From an uncultured Chthonomonas sp. (GTDB lineage: Bacteria > Armatimonadota > Chthonomonadetes > Chthonomonadales > CAJBBX01): 64,000 nucleotides of DNA. This document shows positions 17,910-25,452 of the stretch, in pieces. Location of the stretch: positions 1 to 64,000 of the forward strand of contig CAISJD010000207.1 of NCBI GenBank assembly GCA_903885605.1. Direction: 5' to 3'. The notes beneath the pieces were generated by a model. It saw only the letters and a program-made list of their open reading frames with translations, did not search any database and was not told where the DNA came from. How positions within the stretch are numbered: position 1 is the stretch's first letter; every line of letters starts with the position of its first letter. Made by a program: the position numbers and the translations under genes.

Positions 17910-20900
17910 GCGGCCCGCCCGGCTCGTTCTACGTCACTGGCGGCAGCCTGGCGCCGAGCGCACCCAGCTACGTCGCACGTAAGGCCGACGACGAGCTCTA
18001 CTCCGCCCTGGCCGACGGCCAGTTGTGCTACGTGCTCGACACGCGGCAGGTAGGGAAGTCCAGCCTCATGGTCCGCGCCGCCGCGCGCTTGCGTGCCGAG
18101 GGTGTGCGCGTGGCTGCCATGGACCTGAGCGGCGCAGGCCGGAATGTGGAGCCCGAGCAGTGGTACATGGGCTTGCTCCACATGGCCTCGTCGCAGCTCG
18201 ACGCGGAGGAGGCGTGCGAGGCCTTCTGGCGCCGCCACAGCTCCCTCAGCCCTGTGGTGCGGTTCATGGCCACCATCCAGGAGGTGTTGTTGGCCGCGTC
18301 CGAAGCGCCCCTGGTCCTTTTCATCGACGAGATCGACGCCGTGCGCGGGCTGCCATTTACCGCCGATGAGCTCTTCGCGGCGGTCCGTGCCGCCTTCAAC
18401 CTCCGCGCCGACCGGCCGGAGCTGCGCCGCCTTACCTTCTGCCTGATCGGCGTGGCGACACCCTCGGACCTGATCCGCGATGCCCGTACCACGCCCTTCA
18501 ACGTGGGCCGACGCATTGAGCTGACCGACTTCACACGGGAAGAGGCCGCCGGGCTTGCCGCCGGGCTGAATGCCAAGACGAACGGCGCGCGGCTCATCGG
18601 GCGCATCCTCCACTGGACCGGAGGCCACCCCTACCTCACCCAGCGCCTCTGCCGCGCCCTGGCCGAGACCGGGTGCGACGGCTCCGACGGCCAGGTCGAC
18701 CGCGTCTGCCGGGCCACCTTCCTCACCCGGCAGGCCCGGGAGGTGGACGACAACCTGGCCTTCGCCCGCGACCGGATCATGAGCCCCTACCCGGGCGCCG
18801 GCCTCGCGGCCACGCTGCTGCTCTACCGAAGCCTCCTTGACGGCCGCCGCCGGGTGCCCAACGACCCAACCGACCCGCGCGTTGCCCTCCTCCGCCTGGC
18901 CGGCGTGGTGAAGCCGGATGACGGGCACATCGCCGTGCGGTGCCGCATCTACGCCCGGGCCTTCGACCGCCGGTGGGTCGATGGCGCCTTGCCGGGCGAG
19001 GAAGTGCGGCGCATGCGGCGGGCACTCCGCGTGGGCTACCTGCGCGCATCGGCCGTCTGGGCCACCGGCATGGCGCTCCTCGCCGTGGCCGTGGGGCAGG
19101 CCTTCCGCGCCGGCGGTCTGGAGCGCCGGGTTGGCGCTCTGCGGAGCCAGGAGGCGCGCCTGAGGCGCAGCATGGCCGAGATGCAGCACCGGACGACCGC
19201 CATGGAGCGGCGGCAGCTGGAGATGCAGGAAGATACAGCCCGGACGCTCCGGAAGAACCGCGCCGCCGTGGCCGTCGAGCAGGCCCGCGCACGCCAGGCC
19301 GAAGCGCAGCGTATCCGCGCTGCCGCCGCAGCCGAGGCCATGCAGGGTGCCGTGGCGTCGGGCCTCGCGGTGGTCTCGGGCCGCGAAGTCGAGGCCCTTC
19401 GCACGGGCCTCCAGGCCGTTGAGCCCGCCGTGAACGAAGGTCGCGAGCCCCCGGAGGAGGCGCTGCAGGGCCTGGCCGACGCCGTGAACCAGGGCCTCGT
19501 GCGCCGCTGGCGCCGCCTCATGGATCGCCCCTTCACCGGCGTAGCCCTCTCCACAGACGGCCGCCGCCTGGCCGTCTGCTGGGACAGCGGTACGGTGCTG
19601 ATGCTTGACCCCGCCACAGGGCGCACGCTGCGTGCCATCCGGGCCGGTGGCAGGGTGAGGGCGATGGACTGCACCGACGATGGCCGACGGCTCATTACCT
19701 ACGGACTTGAGGGCAGGCTCTGCCTCTGGGACCTTGAAGCCCGGGGAGGTCCTGTGCGGCTCCGTACCTGGGAGATGGGCCCTCACTCGGACCCGAGGGC
19801 GCGCGTCTGCATGGGCCAAACCCGGATCGCCTGCAGCCGGGCGGGAGGGCGCTGCACCGTGGTGGAGATGGACGGCGCCGGGCAGGTTAACATGGAGAAG
19901 GCGCACACCGGCGCGATCACCGACATTGCCACGTCGGAAGAGCGACCCGTCGTCGCCACTTCGGGCACAGACGGTGCAGTCTACGTGTTCGAGGACACGA
20001 CCGGGAAGTTCGTGTCGGGCCACACCCAACACAGCCTAGCACCGACGTCGCTGAAGCGCAACAGCGAGGAGACCGTAAGGCTCGTCTTCACACATGACCG
20101 CCTCGTCTCCGGCGACAGCCGGGGATCCGTGTTCACGTGGGTCTGGGCGAGATCGGAGCTGCTCTATGAGAACCACCCGACGGCGGCTGCTCTGAACTGC
20201 CTTACCACCGTTGGAAGCCCCTATTTCGTAGGATTATCTTCGAAGACCAGACGTGTAGCGATTTGTATTTCAGCGCATATGGTTGATCCCTTGGCCGCAA
20301 CGGCTGCGGCCACGGACGGTACCGTACGTGTGGCCGGCGGAGAACACCAGGGCGGTTTCGCGGCAGTAGATGGTGACGGGACGGTGGAGATGTGGCGCTA
20401 TGCAGCCCGCCACAGAGGCAGTGTCGTGGAACAGGTGTCGTACGGCGAGGTGGCGGCGGACAACAGGACGGTCTACTACGGCGGCAAAGCCCCGGTAGTG
20501 TACCGCTGGGACGCCATAGGCGGCGACCTGCCGTTCATGATGGAGATGGCCCCGGCCGGCAGCTTGAGGGCAGTGGGCCACGTGGCCTGCAGTCCGGCAG
20601 GGCATGCCGTTGCCGTCGCCCTCGGCACCGATATCGTCCTGTACCCCGACGGCAAGGCCGAGACGTCCAGCCGGTGGCGTGCAGGCGAGAAGTACCTCTG
20701 GGCCATCGAGTGGACGCCTGACGGCTCCGCCTTCTACACGGCCTGCGCTGACGGCCGGGTAGCGCTGTGGGACGCGAAGACGCAGCGGCAAATGGCCGCT
20801 TGGCAGTTGCCGGGGAGCCCGCGCAGCATACGGGTGAGCCGCGACGGTGCCACGCTGGCGGCAGCCTGCGCTGACGGCGCCGCCTACGTCTGGTCGGCCT

Positions 20901-21415
20901 CCGGCGTGGCCGGTTTTCGCGCCTTCCTGCCGCCGGGCCGAGAGGTGGAGAGGGCCAAGACCCCGGCGACGCACTACCCCTGGCAGGCAGCCTGGTCGCC
21001 TGACGGCAAGCTGCTCGTCACCGCCGACGACGACGGCAACGCCTACCTGTACCGATCGACCGACGGCAAGGTGGTGGCGACGCTGCCGACATTTGGCGGC
21101 CGGCTGCTATCGGCCTACTTCTCGCCGGACGGCAAGAGCCTGCTCACAGCCGGCACCGACACCTCGGTGCGCCTGTGGGATGTGGCGACCGCCCTGGCCG
21201 CAGCCCGTGCCCGCCGACGGGCCCAACCGCGCCTGATCGTCCGGGCCCACCGCGAGGGCATCAACTCGGCCACCTTCTCGCCCGACGGGCAGTGGATTCT
21301 TACCACCTCCCGCGATACGACCGCCCGGCTCCTGCCCGCCACGGCAAAGGCCTACGTGCGCGCCGCCCGCGAGATGCTCGCGCTGGTGGCGCCCAGCGCC
21401 GCTGCGCCGCGCTGA
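17906..21415 (+). CDS. AAA-like NTPase with transmembrane segment, coiled coil and WD40 propeller
   Basis: Protein of 1169 residues. It opens with the AAA_35 signature (YVTGGSLAPSAPSYVARKAD), the P-loop-like DTRQVGKSSL at 45-54 and Walker B LVLFIDEIDAV at 136-146. A single hydrophobic segment lies at about 383-398, then a charged coiled coil (405-475), then a C-terminal WD40 region (about 540-1140) with LCLWDL, VALWDA and VRLWDV blade ends. Such NTPase-WD40 proteins are sensor/switch ATPases of the STAND type. The propeller would lie on the opposite side of the membrane from the NTPase if the segment spans once. A stretch near 20200-20300 is AT-richer than the rest and its blades are poorly conserved. 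ATGA overlap with the SARP-NTPase suggests the two NTPases work together. Confidence 0.83.
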   Translation: MSGPPGSFYVTGGSLAPSAPSYVARKADDELYSALADGQLCYVLDTRQVGKSSLMVRAAARLRAEGVRVAAMDLSGAGRNVEPEQWYMGLLHMASSQLDAEEACEAFWRRHSSLSPVVRFMATIQEVLLAASEAPLVLFIDEIDAVRGLPFTADELFAAVRAAFNLRADRPELRRLTFCLIGVATPSDLIRDARTTPFNVGRRIELTDFTREEAAGLAAGLNAKTNGARLIGRILHWTGGHPYLTQRLCRALAETGCDGSDGQVDRVCRATFLTRQAREVDDNLAFARDRIMSPYPGAGLAATLLLYRSLLDGRRRVPNDPTDPRVALLRLAGVVKPDDGHIAVRCRIYARAFDRRWVDGALPGEEVRRMRRALRVGYLRASAVWATGMALLAVAVGQAFRAGGLERRVGALRSQEARLRRSMAEMQHRTTAMERRQLEMQEDTARTLRKNRAAVAVEQARARQAEAQRIRAAAAAEAMQGAVASGLAVVSGREVEALRTGLQAVEPAVNEGREPPEEALQGLADAVNQGLVRRWRRLMDRPFTGVALSTDGRRLAVCWDSGTVLMLDPATGRTLRAIRAGGRVRAMDCTDDGRRLITYGLEGRLCLWDLEARGGPVRLRTWEMGPHSDPRARVCMGQTRIACSRAGGRCTVVEMDGAGQVNMEKAHTGAITDIATSEERPVVATSGTDGAVYVFEDTTGKFVSGHTQHSLAPTSLKRNSEETVRLVFTHDRLVSGDSRGSVFTWVWARSELLYENHPTAAALNCLTTVGSPYFVGLSSKTRRVAICISAHMVDPLAATAAATDGTVRVAGGEHQGGFAAVDGDGTVEMWRYAARHRGSVVEQVSYGEVAADNRTVYYGGKAPVVYRWDAIGGDLPFMMEMAPAGSLRAVGHVACSPAGHAVAVALGTDIVLYPDGKAETSSRWRAGEKYLWAIEWTPDGSAFYTACADGRVALWDAKTQRQMAAWQLPGSPRSIRVSRDGATLAAACADGAAYVWSASGVAGFRAFLPPGREVERAKTPATHYPWQAAWSPDGKLLVTADDDGNAYLYRSTDGKVVATLPTFGGRLLSAYFSPDGKSLLTAGTDTSVRLWDVATALAAARARRRAQPRLIVRAHREGINSATFSPDGQWILTTSRDTTARLLPATAKAYVRAAREMLALVAPSAAAPR

Positions 21416-21430
21416 GTGAGCCCGTCGCAC
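21411..21430. repeat. Copy 1 of 20-nt near-duplicate (GCTGAGTGAGCCCGTCGCAC)
   Basis: This 20-mer covers the stop codon of the WD40 gene. It differs at two positions from the 20-mer at 22781-22800, which ends in the first half of SARP operator 2. It suggests that a segment was duplicated within the island. Confidence 0.45.
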
Positions 21431-21443
21431 GCGCCAGGCGCCC

Positions 21444-22385
21444 TTACTCTCGCAGACCCAGCGCCACCGAGTGGATCCCGAGCGGCTCGGTGCGCACGTC
21501 AACGCCGGCGAACCCGGCCCGCTCCACGAGTCCGGCCAGCTCGCCGGGTGTGCGGTAGAGCATATCCGGATCCCAGTCCGCCACCGCAGTCACGAACTCC
21601 CGCTCGGAGTTCGGGTGCACGTGGGCGGTCGTCAGCCGGCCCCCCGGCGCCATGGCCTCGCGGATGCGGCTGAACAACGAGACGGCCGTGGTGTCCGAGA
21701 GGTAGTCCAGCAGACCCACGATCTCCACGATGTGCGGAGCCAGCGCTGCGGCCACTTTACCGGCGGCAAGCACATTGCAGCACTGCCACGTAACGGAGCC
21801 CAGCGCGTAGTGCCGCGCCAGTTCGCGGCTATACTCGATAGCGGATGCATCGCGATCAATGCAGTGGATGCTCACGCGGTCCAGCCCATCCATCGCCTCG
21901 AAGACCGCCTGGGCCGAGCCCGACGCTACGGACAGCACACGCACCTCGCCGTGGACATCACGTGCGGTGATGGCCTGGGCGCGAAGCGCTTGGGCGACGA
22001 GGCGGTACCGGTTGCGCAAGGCGCGGCAGTTCCGGATACCGAAGTAGAAGCGCTCCAGTGGGGTCGCGCCGGACGGGCGCCAGTTGTAGATCGCGTCCAA
22101 GGCCGGATAGCGTGCCGCCCCTGCCCGAACCCGCCGGATGCCGGCGCTAAGGCCATCGCAGAGCACGAACGCGCGATCCAATACGATGCCACGGCGCCGC
22201 CGCCGGTTCACCATCGCCGTTGGGGCCCAGATGAGCGGCGGGGCCAGCAGATGGTACAGAGGACCCGGTTCGCGTTCCATCGGCGTCGCCATCAGGCGCG
22301 ACGGCGGCGGTGCGCCGGCCCGGCTCCGGCGCGGGATGCCCGTCACCGTCTCAGCGGGGTCCTGCTTCCCCGTTTGCAGCCACAC
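21444..22385 (-). CDS. Class I SAM-dependent methyltransferase
   Basis: Protein of 313 residues. GTG 22385 is chosen because GGAGGTG lies six bases upstream and a TATCAT -10 box at 22407-22412 fits just before it. The ATGs at 22292 and 22280 lack ribosome sites. The Rossmann methyltransferase core is visible: VRVLSVASGSAQAVFEAM (motif I variant), IHCIDRDAS (acidic end of strand 2), IVEIVGLLDYLSD and GGRLTTAHVHPN. The first 120 residues, including RFYFGIRNCRALRNRYRLVAQAL, are helical and specific to the subfamily. The substrate is unknown. It ends 28 nt from the WD40 gene, tail to tail. Confidence 0.75.
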   Translation of the reverse strand: MWLQTGKQDPAETVTGIPRRSRAGAPPPSRLMATPMEREPGPLYHLLAPPLIWAPTAMVNRRRRRGIVLDRAFVLCDGLSAGIRRVRAGAARYPALDAIYNWRPSGATPLERFYFGIRNCRALRNRYRLVAQALRAQAITARDVHGEVRVLSVASGSAQAVFEAMDGLDRVSIHCIDRDASAIEYSRELARHYALGSVTWQCCNVLAAGKVAAALAPHIVEIVGLLDYLSDTTAVSLFSRIREAMAPGGRLTTAHVHPNSEREFVTAVADWDPDMLYRTPGELAGLVERAGFAGVDVRTEPLGIHSVALGLRE

Positions 22386-22406
22386 GTTGGCACCTCCATG
22401 TCCGAC

Positions 22407-22461
22407 ATGATAGGCCCACCCTACTCGAACGCGCGTTTCTGGTGCGTGACCGCTCCGTGAC
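22407..22461 (-). promoter_or_regulatory. Putative SARP operator 3 and promoter of the methyltransferase gene
   Basis: On the plus strand CGTGAC occurs at 22445-22450 and 22456-22461, exactly 11 bases apart; on the minus strand this reads GTGTCACGGAGCGGTCACG. A TATCAT -10 box lies at 22412-22407 without a recognisable -35 box, as expected for an activator-dependent promoter. Transcription would start near 22400, just ahead of the GGAGGTG ribosome site and GTG 22385. Confidence 0.5.
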
Positions 22462-22554
22462 ACTCCGGCGCCTGTGTCTTGTCGCGGACGGAGGCAGTGG
22501 ACCCGCCTGCGTAGATCGCTCTGGTCGGACCCGCGACGAGCCCATGTCTGCGTC

Positions 22555-22725
22555 GGGCCTGCCTTCGTGGCGGCGAAGAAGGCCAACAGGCCAGAGGCCC
22601 AGGCGGGCATCGTGACCGTGGCCATTGGGTTGCCGAACCCCGAGGTGCGGGTCATCGGGCCGACCATCTCTTGTGTCGGCGGCTTCCGGCTCCACGGAGG
22701 TTTCGCGGCAGGGCAGGAGGCCCCG
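22555..22725 (+). pseudogene. Decayed copy of the C-terminal part of the TPR-membrane protein
   Basis: Translated in this frame, GPAFVAAKKANRPEAQAG, IVTVAIGLP and FRLHGGFAAGQE align with GPAFVPRKKTNWPVATKG, IVAVAIGIP and FWLHKGFVVGLE near the end of the TPR-membrane protein at 23357-24064. The spacing between blocks is the same. No upstream TPR part or ribosome site is present, and the membrane segment contains charged residues (PNPEVRV), so it is a remnant. The open frame runs on out of homology to 22785. Confidence 0.6.
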
Positions 22726-22780
22726 CCGCGCTCACGGGCCGCCTACAGCGCGGCTCTGATGCGCGGTACCGGGCCCAGAG

Positions 22781-22812
22781 GCTGAGTGAGCCTGTCACAC
22801 AGTTGTCACACA
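22781..22812. promoter_or_regulatory. Putative SARP operator 2 (TGTCACACA twice, 11-bp spacing)
   Basis: TGTCACACA occurs at 22793-22801 and 22804-22812, exactly 11 bases apart, about 140 bases before the small beta-sandwich gene. It starts within a 20-mer (22781-22800) nearly identical to 21411-21430. It is the best-conserved of three similar sites flanking genes of this island. Confidence 0.55.
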
Positions 22813-22952
22813 TCGGTCCGGCGGGTTGTGCGACCATGGAGTTGCGTTGCACCCGGGGATGGGCCGTCAGCCGGGCCCTACCCGGGCAGCGCCGTAACCA
22901 GGAGGCCGGGGCCAAGGCAACGCTTGGTCAGCCCGTGGAGGAGAAGCCAGTC

Positions 22953-23192
22953 ATGCTTTACATCACCGTGCGCGTCGTCGAGCCGTCCGGCAGGCCCCGC
23001 GAGTATGCCCGCGTCTCCGTGAAGACGCCGGGCCTCTTCGGTGGTTGGCTGGCAGAGCAGCGCACCGACTCGAATGGCGAAACGGAGTTTGAGGTGAATG
23101 TGTCGGACTCGGACAAGATCGAGGTCTACGCCGACGGCTCCATCCTCTACGACGACTACCCCAGGTCTAGGATCACGGTGACGGTGCGGTAG
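22953..23192 (+). CDS. Small transthyretin-like beta-sandwich protein
   Basis: Protein of 79 residues with no signal peptide or membrane segment. GGAGGAGA lies 8 bases before ATG 22953. The pattern of alternating hydrophobic strands with PSGRPREYARVSV, TDSNGETEFEVN and a closing SRITVTV resembles a single Carboxypeptidase-regulatory-like/transthyretin-type domain. Function is unknown; a binding or assembly role is likely. It lies downstream of SARP operator 2 and 164 bases before the TPR-membrane gene, so it is probably part of the same regulated island. Confidence 0.65.
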   Translation: MLYITVRVVEPSGRPREYARVSVKTPGLFGGWLAEQRTDSNGETEFEVNVSDSDKIEVYADGSILYDDYPRSRITVTVR

Positions 23193-23278
23193 GCAGCGTG
23201 GGGCAAGTGCGCGATGTGTCGTAGCACTCGATCCTGCCTGCCGAGGCAAGAGCCCGAACCCAGTGCCTGCTCCCGCCC

Positions 23279-23328
23279 GGGGAATCCGACTGCCGGGGTG
23301 TCGTGGCGGGCGCGATGATCCGATTCCC
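23279..23328. repeat. Inverted repeat GGGGAATC ... GATTCCCC before the TPR-membrane gene
   Basis: GGGGAATC (about 23279-23286) and GATTCCCC (about 23321-23328) face each other across about 34 bases, in the gap just before the AGGAGG ribosome site of the TPR-membrane gene. It may be an operator or a structured leader; no known family is recognised. Confidence 0.3.
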
Positions 23329-23356
23329 CAGCTGAACCACAGCACAGGAGGCCACC

Positions 23357-24064
23357 ATGTCAGGCTGGTCAATCGAAGGGCAAACTGTTGTATCCTATAC
23401 TGATGATGTTGATTCGGAGGTTAGATCTGCTACATCTATCGATAACGAATTGGTGCGCGCCGATCGGCTGCAGTCGCTCGTCTCGGGTGACCTACGCTTG
23501 GCGTGGCAGCACGTGGCCGGCGCTCCGGCTCATGAGCAGCCACAGCTCATGGGCATCTGCGCCTCGACGGAGGCGCGAGTCCAGCTGGCCGTGTACGATG
23601 CGTACTGCAGGTTCGCTAGTCTGCCGGAGTACAAACCCAGGATTCAACACGCCATCGTGAGGGCAGCCGAATGCCTCTCCCAGGCGATCGAACAAGACCC
23701 TCGACCCGTCTACCACTACAACCTGGGCCTGGTGCTCACGATGCTGGACCGCAAGGCCGAGGCCGCCCGGATGTTCCAGCTCGCTGCAGACAGCGACGAC
23801 ACTGATATCGCCATAAAGGCTCGAAAAGAACTGGGTCGTCTTGGACCCATACGCGAACAAGCAATGGCCCAGGCCCCGCAGGCGGCGCCAGGCGGACCTG
23901 CCTTCGTGCCGCGGAAGAAGACCAACTGGCCTGTGGCTACCAAGGGGATCGTGGCGGTCGCCATCGGGATCCCACTGCTCGCAGTTCCCGTCATCGGCCT
24001 TGTGGTTCTTGGTCTGGGCGCCTTCTGGCTTCACAAGGGCTTCGTGGTGGGGCTGGAGACCTAA
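23357..24064 (+). CDS. TPR-like protein with C-terminal membrane segment
   Basis: Protein of 235 residues. AGGAGG lies just before ATG 23357. A helical region at about 90-165 (AECLSQAIEQDPRPVYHYNLGL, EAARMFQLAADSD) has TPR-like pairing. After a Pro/Ala linker and basic PRKKTNWP, a long hydrophobic stretch (about 197-226) forms one or two membrane helices, so the protein is probably tail-anchored with the TPR part in the cytoplasm. The first 35 codons are clearly more AT-rich than their surroundings, suggesting a recent or foreign 5' part. A degraded second copy lies at 22555. The role is likely protein-protein contact within the SARP/NTPase island. Confidence 0.65.
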   Translation: MSGWSIEGQTVVSYTDDVDSEVRSATSIDNELVRADRLQSLVSGDLRLAWQHVAGAPAHEQPQLMGICASTEARVQLAVYDAYCRFASLPEYKPRIQHAIVRAAECLSQAIEQDPRPVYHYNLGLVLTMLDRKAEAARMFQLAADSDDTDIAIKARKELGRLGPIREQAMAQAPQAAPGGPAFVPRKKTNWPVATKGIVAVAIGIPLLAVPVIGLVVLGLGAFWLHKGFVVGLET

Positions 24065-24529
24065 CCGCGCCGGCGGCCCGTCGAACCCGGCGCAATGACA
24101 CCAGAGGTAGGACCCAGACATCGGCCTGGTCCTTCTGCCTGGTACAGGCCAAGCCATGGCACCTGGTCGGCGCCCAACCTCTGTGACCGCTACCACGCCC
24201 CCCCACTCAGTGTATACTCCCTGTGCGCAACCGGTGCTTGACAAGCTCATCATCGCCCTATTCGGCAGTTGCGAGCAAGAGGAGCGACTCACCGGGCACC
24301 GTGCTGCGCCGCTTGGGCAGGACGGCCCGGTTATTGCCCGCTGCCTGCACAGTCCTAGCCGGGCGAGCGTCCTTGCGCGGCGACCGCCGCCGCGAAGCCG
24401 ACCGCCTCCGTGCCGAGATCGAGGCCGGCCTGCCCTCCGCCGGCGACCTCTCCAAGCTGAGGGCCCGACGGAAGCGGCTCGGCTGAACCATGGTGCGCAT
24501 GTGACGAACCCTAACATGAGGAGAGTTCC
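24065..24529. other. 465-base gap with no convincing gene
   Basis: Nothing here has convincing coding features. Short open frames on both strands are Arg/Ser-rich and lack ribosome sites. TATACT (about 24204) and TTGACA (about 24237) are present, but neither has a well-spaced partner box. The right end carries GAGGAGAG, the ribosome site of the isomerase gene. Confidence 0.4.
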
Positions 24530-25375
24530 ATGAAGATCGGGTGCTTTGCGTTGGTCGAGCCGTTCTGCGGCATGGAGCGGCAGTTCGAGGCCATCCGGGA
24601 GATGGGCATCGATTATGCCGACCTGACCGACAACCACGACGGCGCCACGCTGGGCGTCGAGTACGGCTTTGCCGCCTCTGTGAGCCTGGAGAGCCATCCG
24701 GCGAGGGTCCGCGCCATGGCCGAGCGAACAGGCGTCACGCTGACGGCCCTATGCGCCCACGCGAACCTGCTGGATCCACCCTCGCCCGACGTCTACGGCA
24801 CAGCCCAGATCATCAAGGCCGTCAAGCTGGCCGCACTCCTCGGCATCGACCATGTGATCACCACCGAAGGCGACCCGAAGACCGCGTGGGGTCACAACCT
24901 GAGCCCCGCGGAGCGGCTCTTCGCCACCGCCGAGAAGCTGCAGGCCCCCATCGAGTGGGCCGAGGAGCTCGGCGTGCAGCTGCTCCTGGAGCCGCACGGC
25001 ATCGTGACCGACAGCGTGGCGACCATGGGTGACCTGCTGGCGAAGCTGGGCCACGAGAAGAGCGTGGGCATCTGCCTCGACACCGGCAACAGCTGGCTCG
25101 GCGGATCGGACCCGGTCGACTTCGTGAAGGCGTTCGGCTCGCGCATCCAGCACGTCCACTGGAAGGACATGCCCGCCGAGATGGAGGCCCAGCGCGGCAC
25201 GGTGTTCGGCACCGGCATGTCGATCATCCCGGTGGGCACGGGCATCGTGGACGTGCACGGCGTCGTTCGGGCCCTGAAGGCCGTCGGCTTCGACGGCGCG
25301 ACGACGCTGGAGGTAGCAGGCCCCGCCAACGTCATGGCATCCGTGGCGCAGCTGAAGGAGTGGCTGGCGGAGTAG
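24530..25375 (+). CDS. Sugar phosphate isomerase/epimerase (xylose-isomerase-like TIM barrel)
   Basis: Protein of 281 residues of the AP-endonuclease-2/xylose-isomerase-like TIM-barrel family. Metal-binding positions are seen at strand ends: TTEGDP, LLEPHG, ICLDTGN and HVHWKDM, ending with LEVAG. GAGGAGAG precedes the ATG. It is followed after 77 nt by a Gfo/Idh/MocA dehydrogenase, a common pairing for inositol or keto-sugar catabolism, where one enzyme oxidises and the other isomerises or dehydrates. The precise substrate is not readable. The protein is cytoplasmic. Confidence 0.85.
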   Translation: MKIGCFALVEPFCGMERQFEAIREMGIDYADLTDNHDGATLGVEYGFAASVSLESHPARVRAMAERTGVTLTALCAHANLLDPPSPDVYGTAQIIKAVKLAALLGIDHVITTEGDPKTAWGHNLSPAERLFATAEKLQAPIEWAEELGVQLLLEPHGIVTDSVATMGDLLAKLGHEKSVGICLDTGNSWLGGSDPVDFVKAFGSRIQHVHWKDMPAEMEAQRGTVFGTGMSIIPVGTGIVDVHGVVRALKAVGFDGATTLEVAGPANVMASVAQLKEWLAE

Positions 25376-25452
25376 CGCCCCTCGCCGCCGCGGCTGACGG
25401 CATCCACGCTCATCGCATGACCTACGCCTGTGAGGCAGCAGGAGCTTGACCT

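Noticed and set aside
17681-20032. Long open frame on the minus strand opposite the SARP-NTPase and WD40-NTPase genes
   Set aside because: His/Gly/Ala/Arg-rich translation without domain likeness, typical of antisense frames in GC-rich genes; both plus-strand genes here are well recognised.
24237-24266. TTGACA ... TATTCG as promoter of the isomerase gene
   Set aside because: The boxes are only 15 bases apart and the start of translation is about 265 bases away.
24223-24486. Possible 87-residue gene in the gap after the TPR-membrane gene
   Set aside because: Arg/Ser-rich, no ribosome site, no domain; overlapping frames on the other strand look equally plausible.
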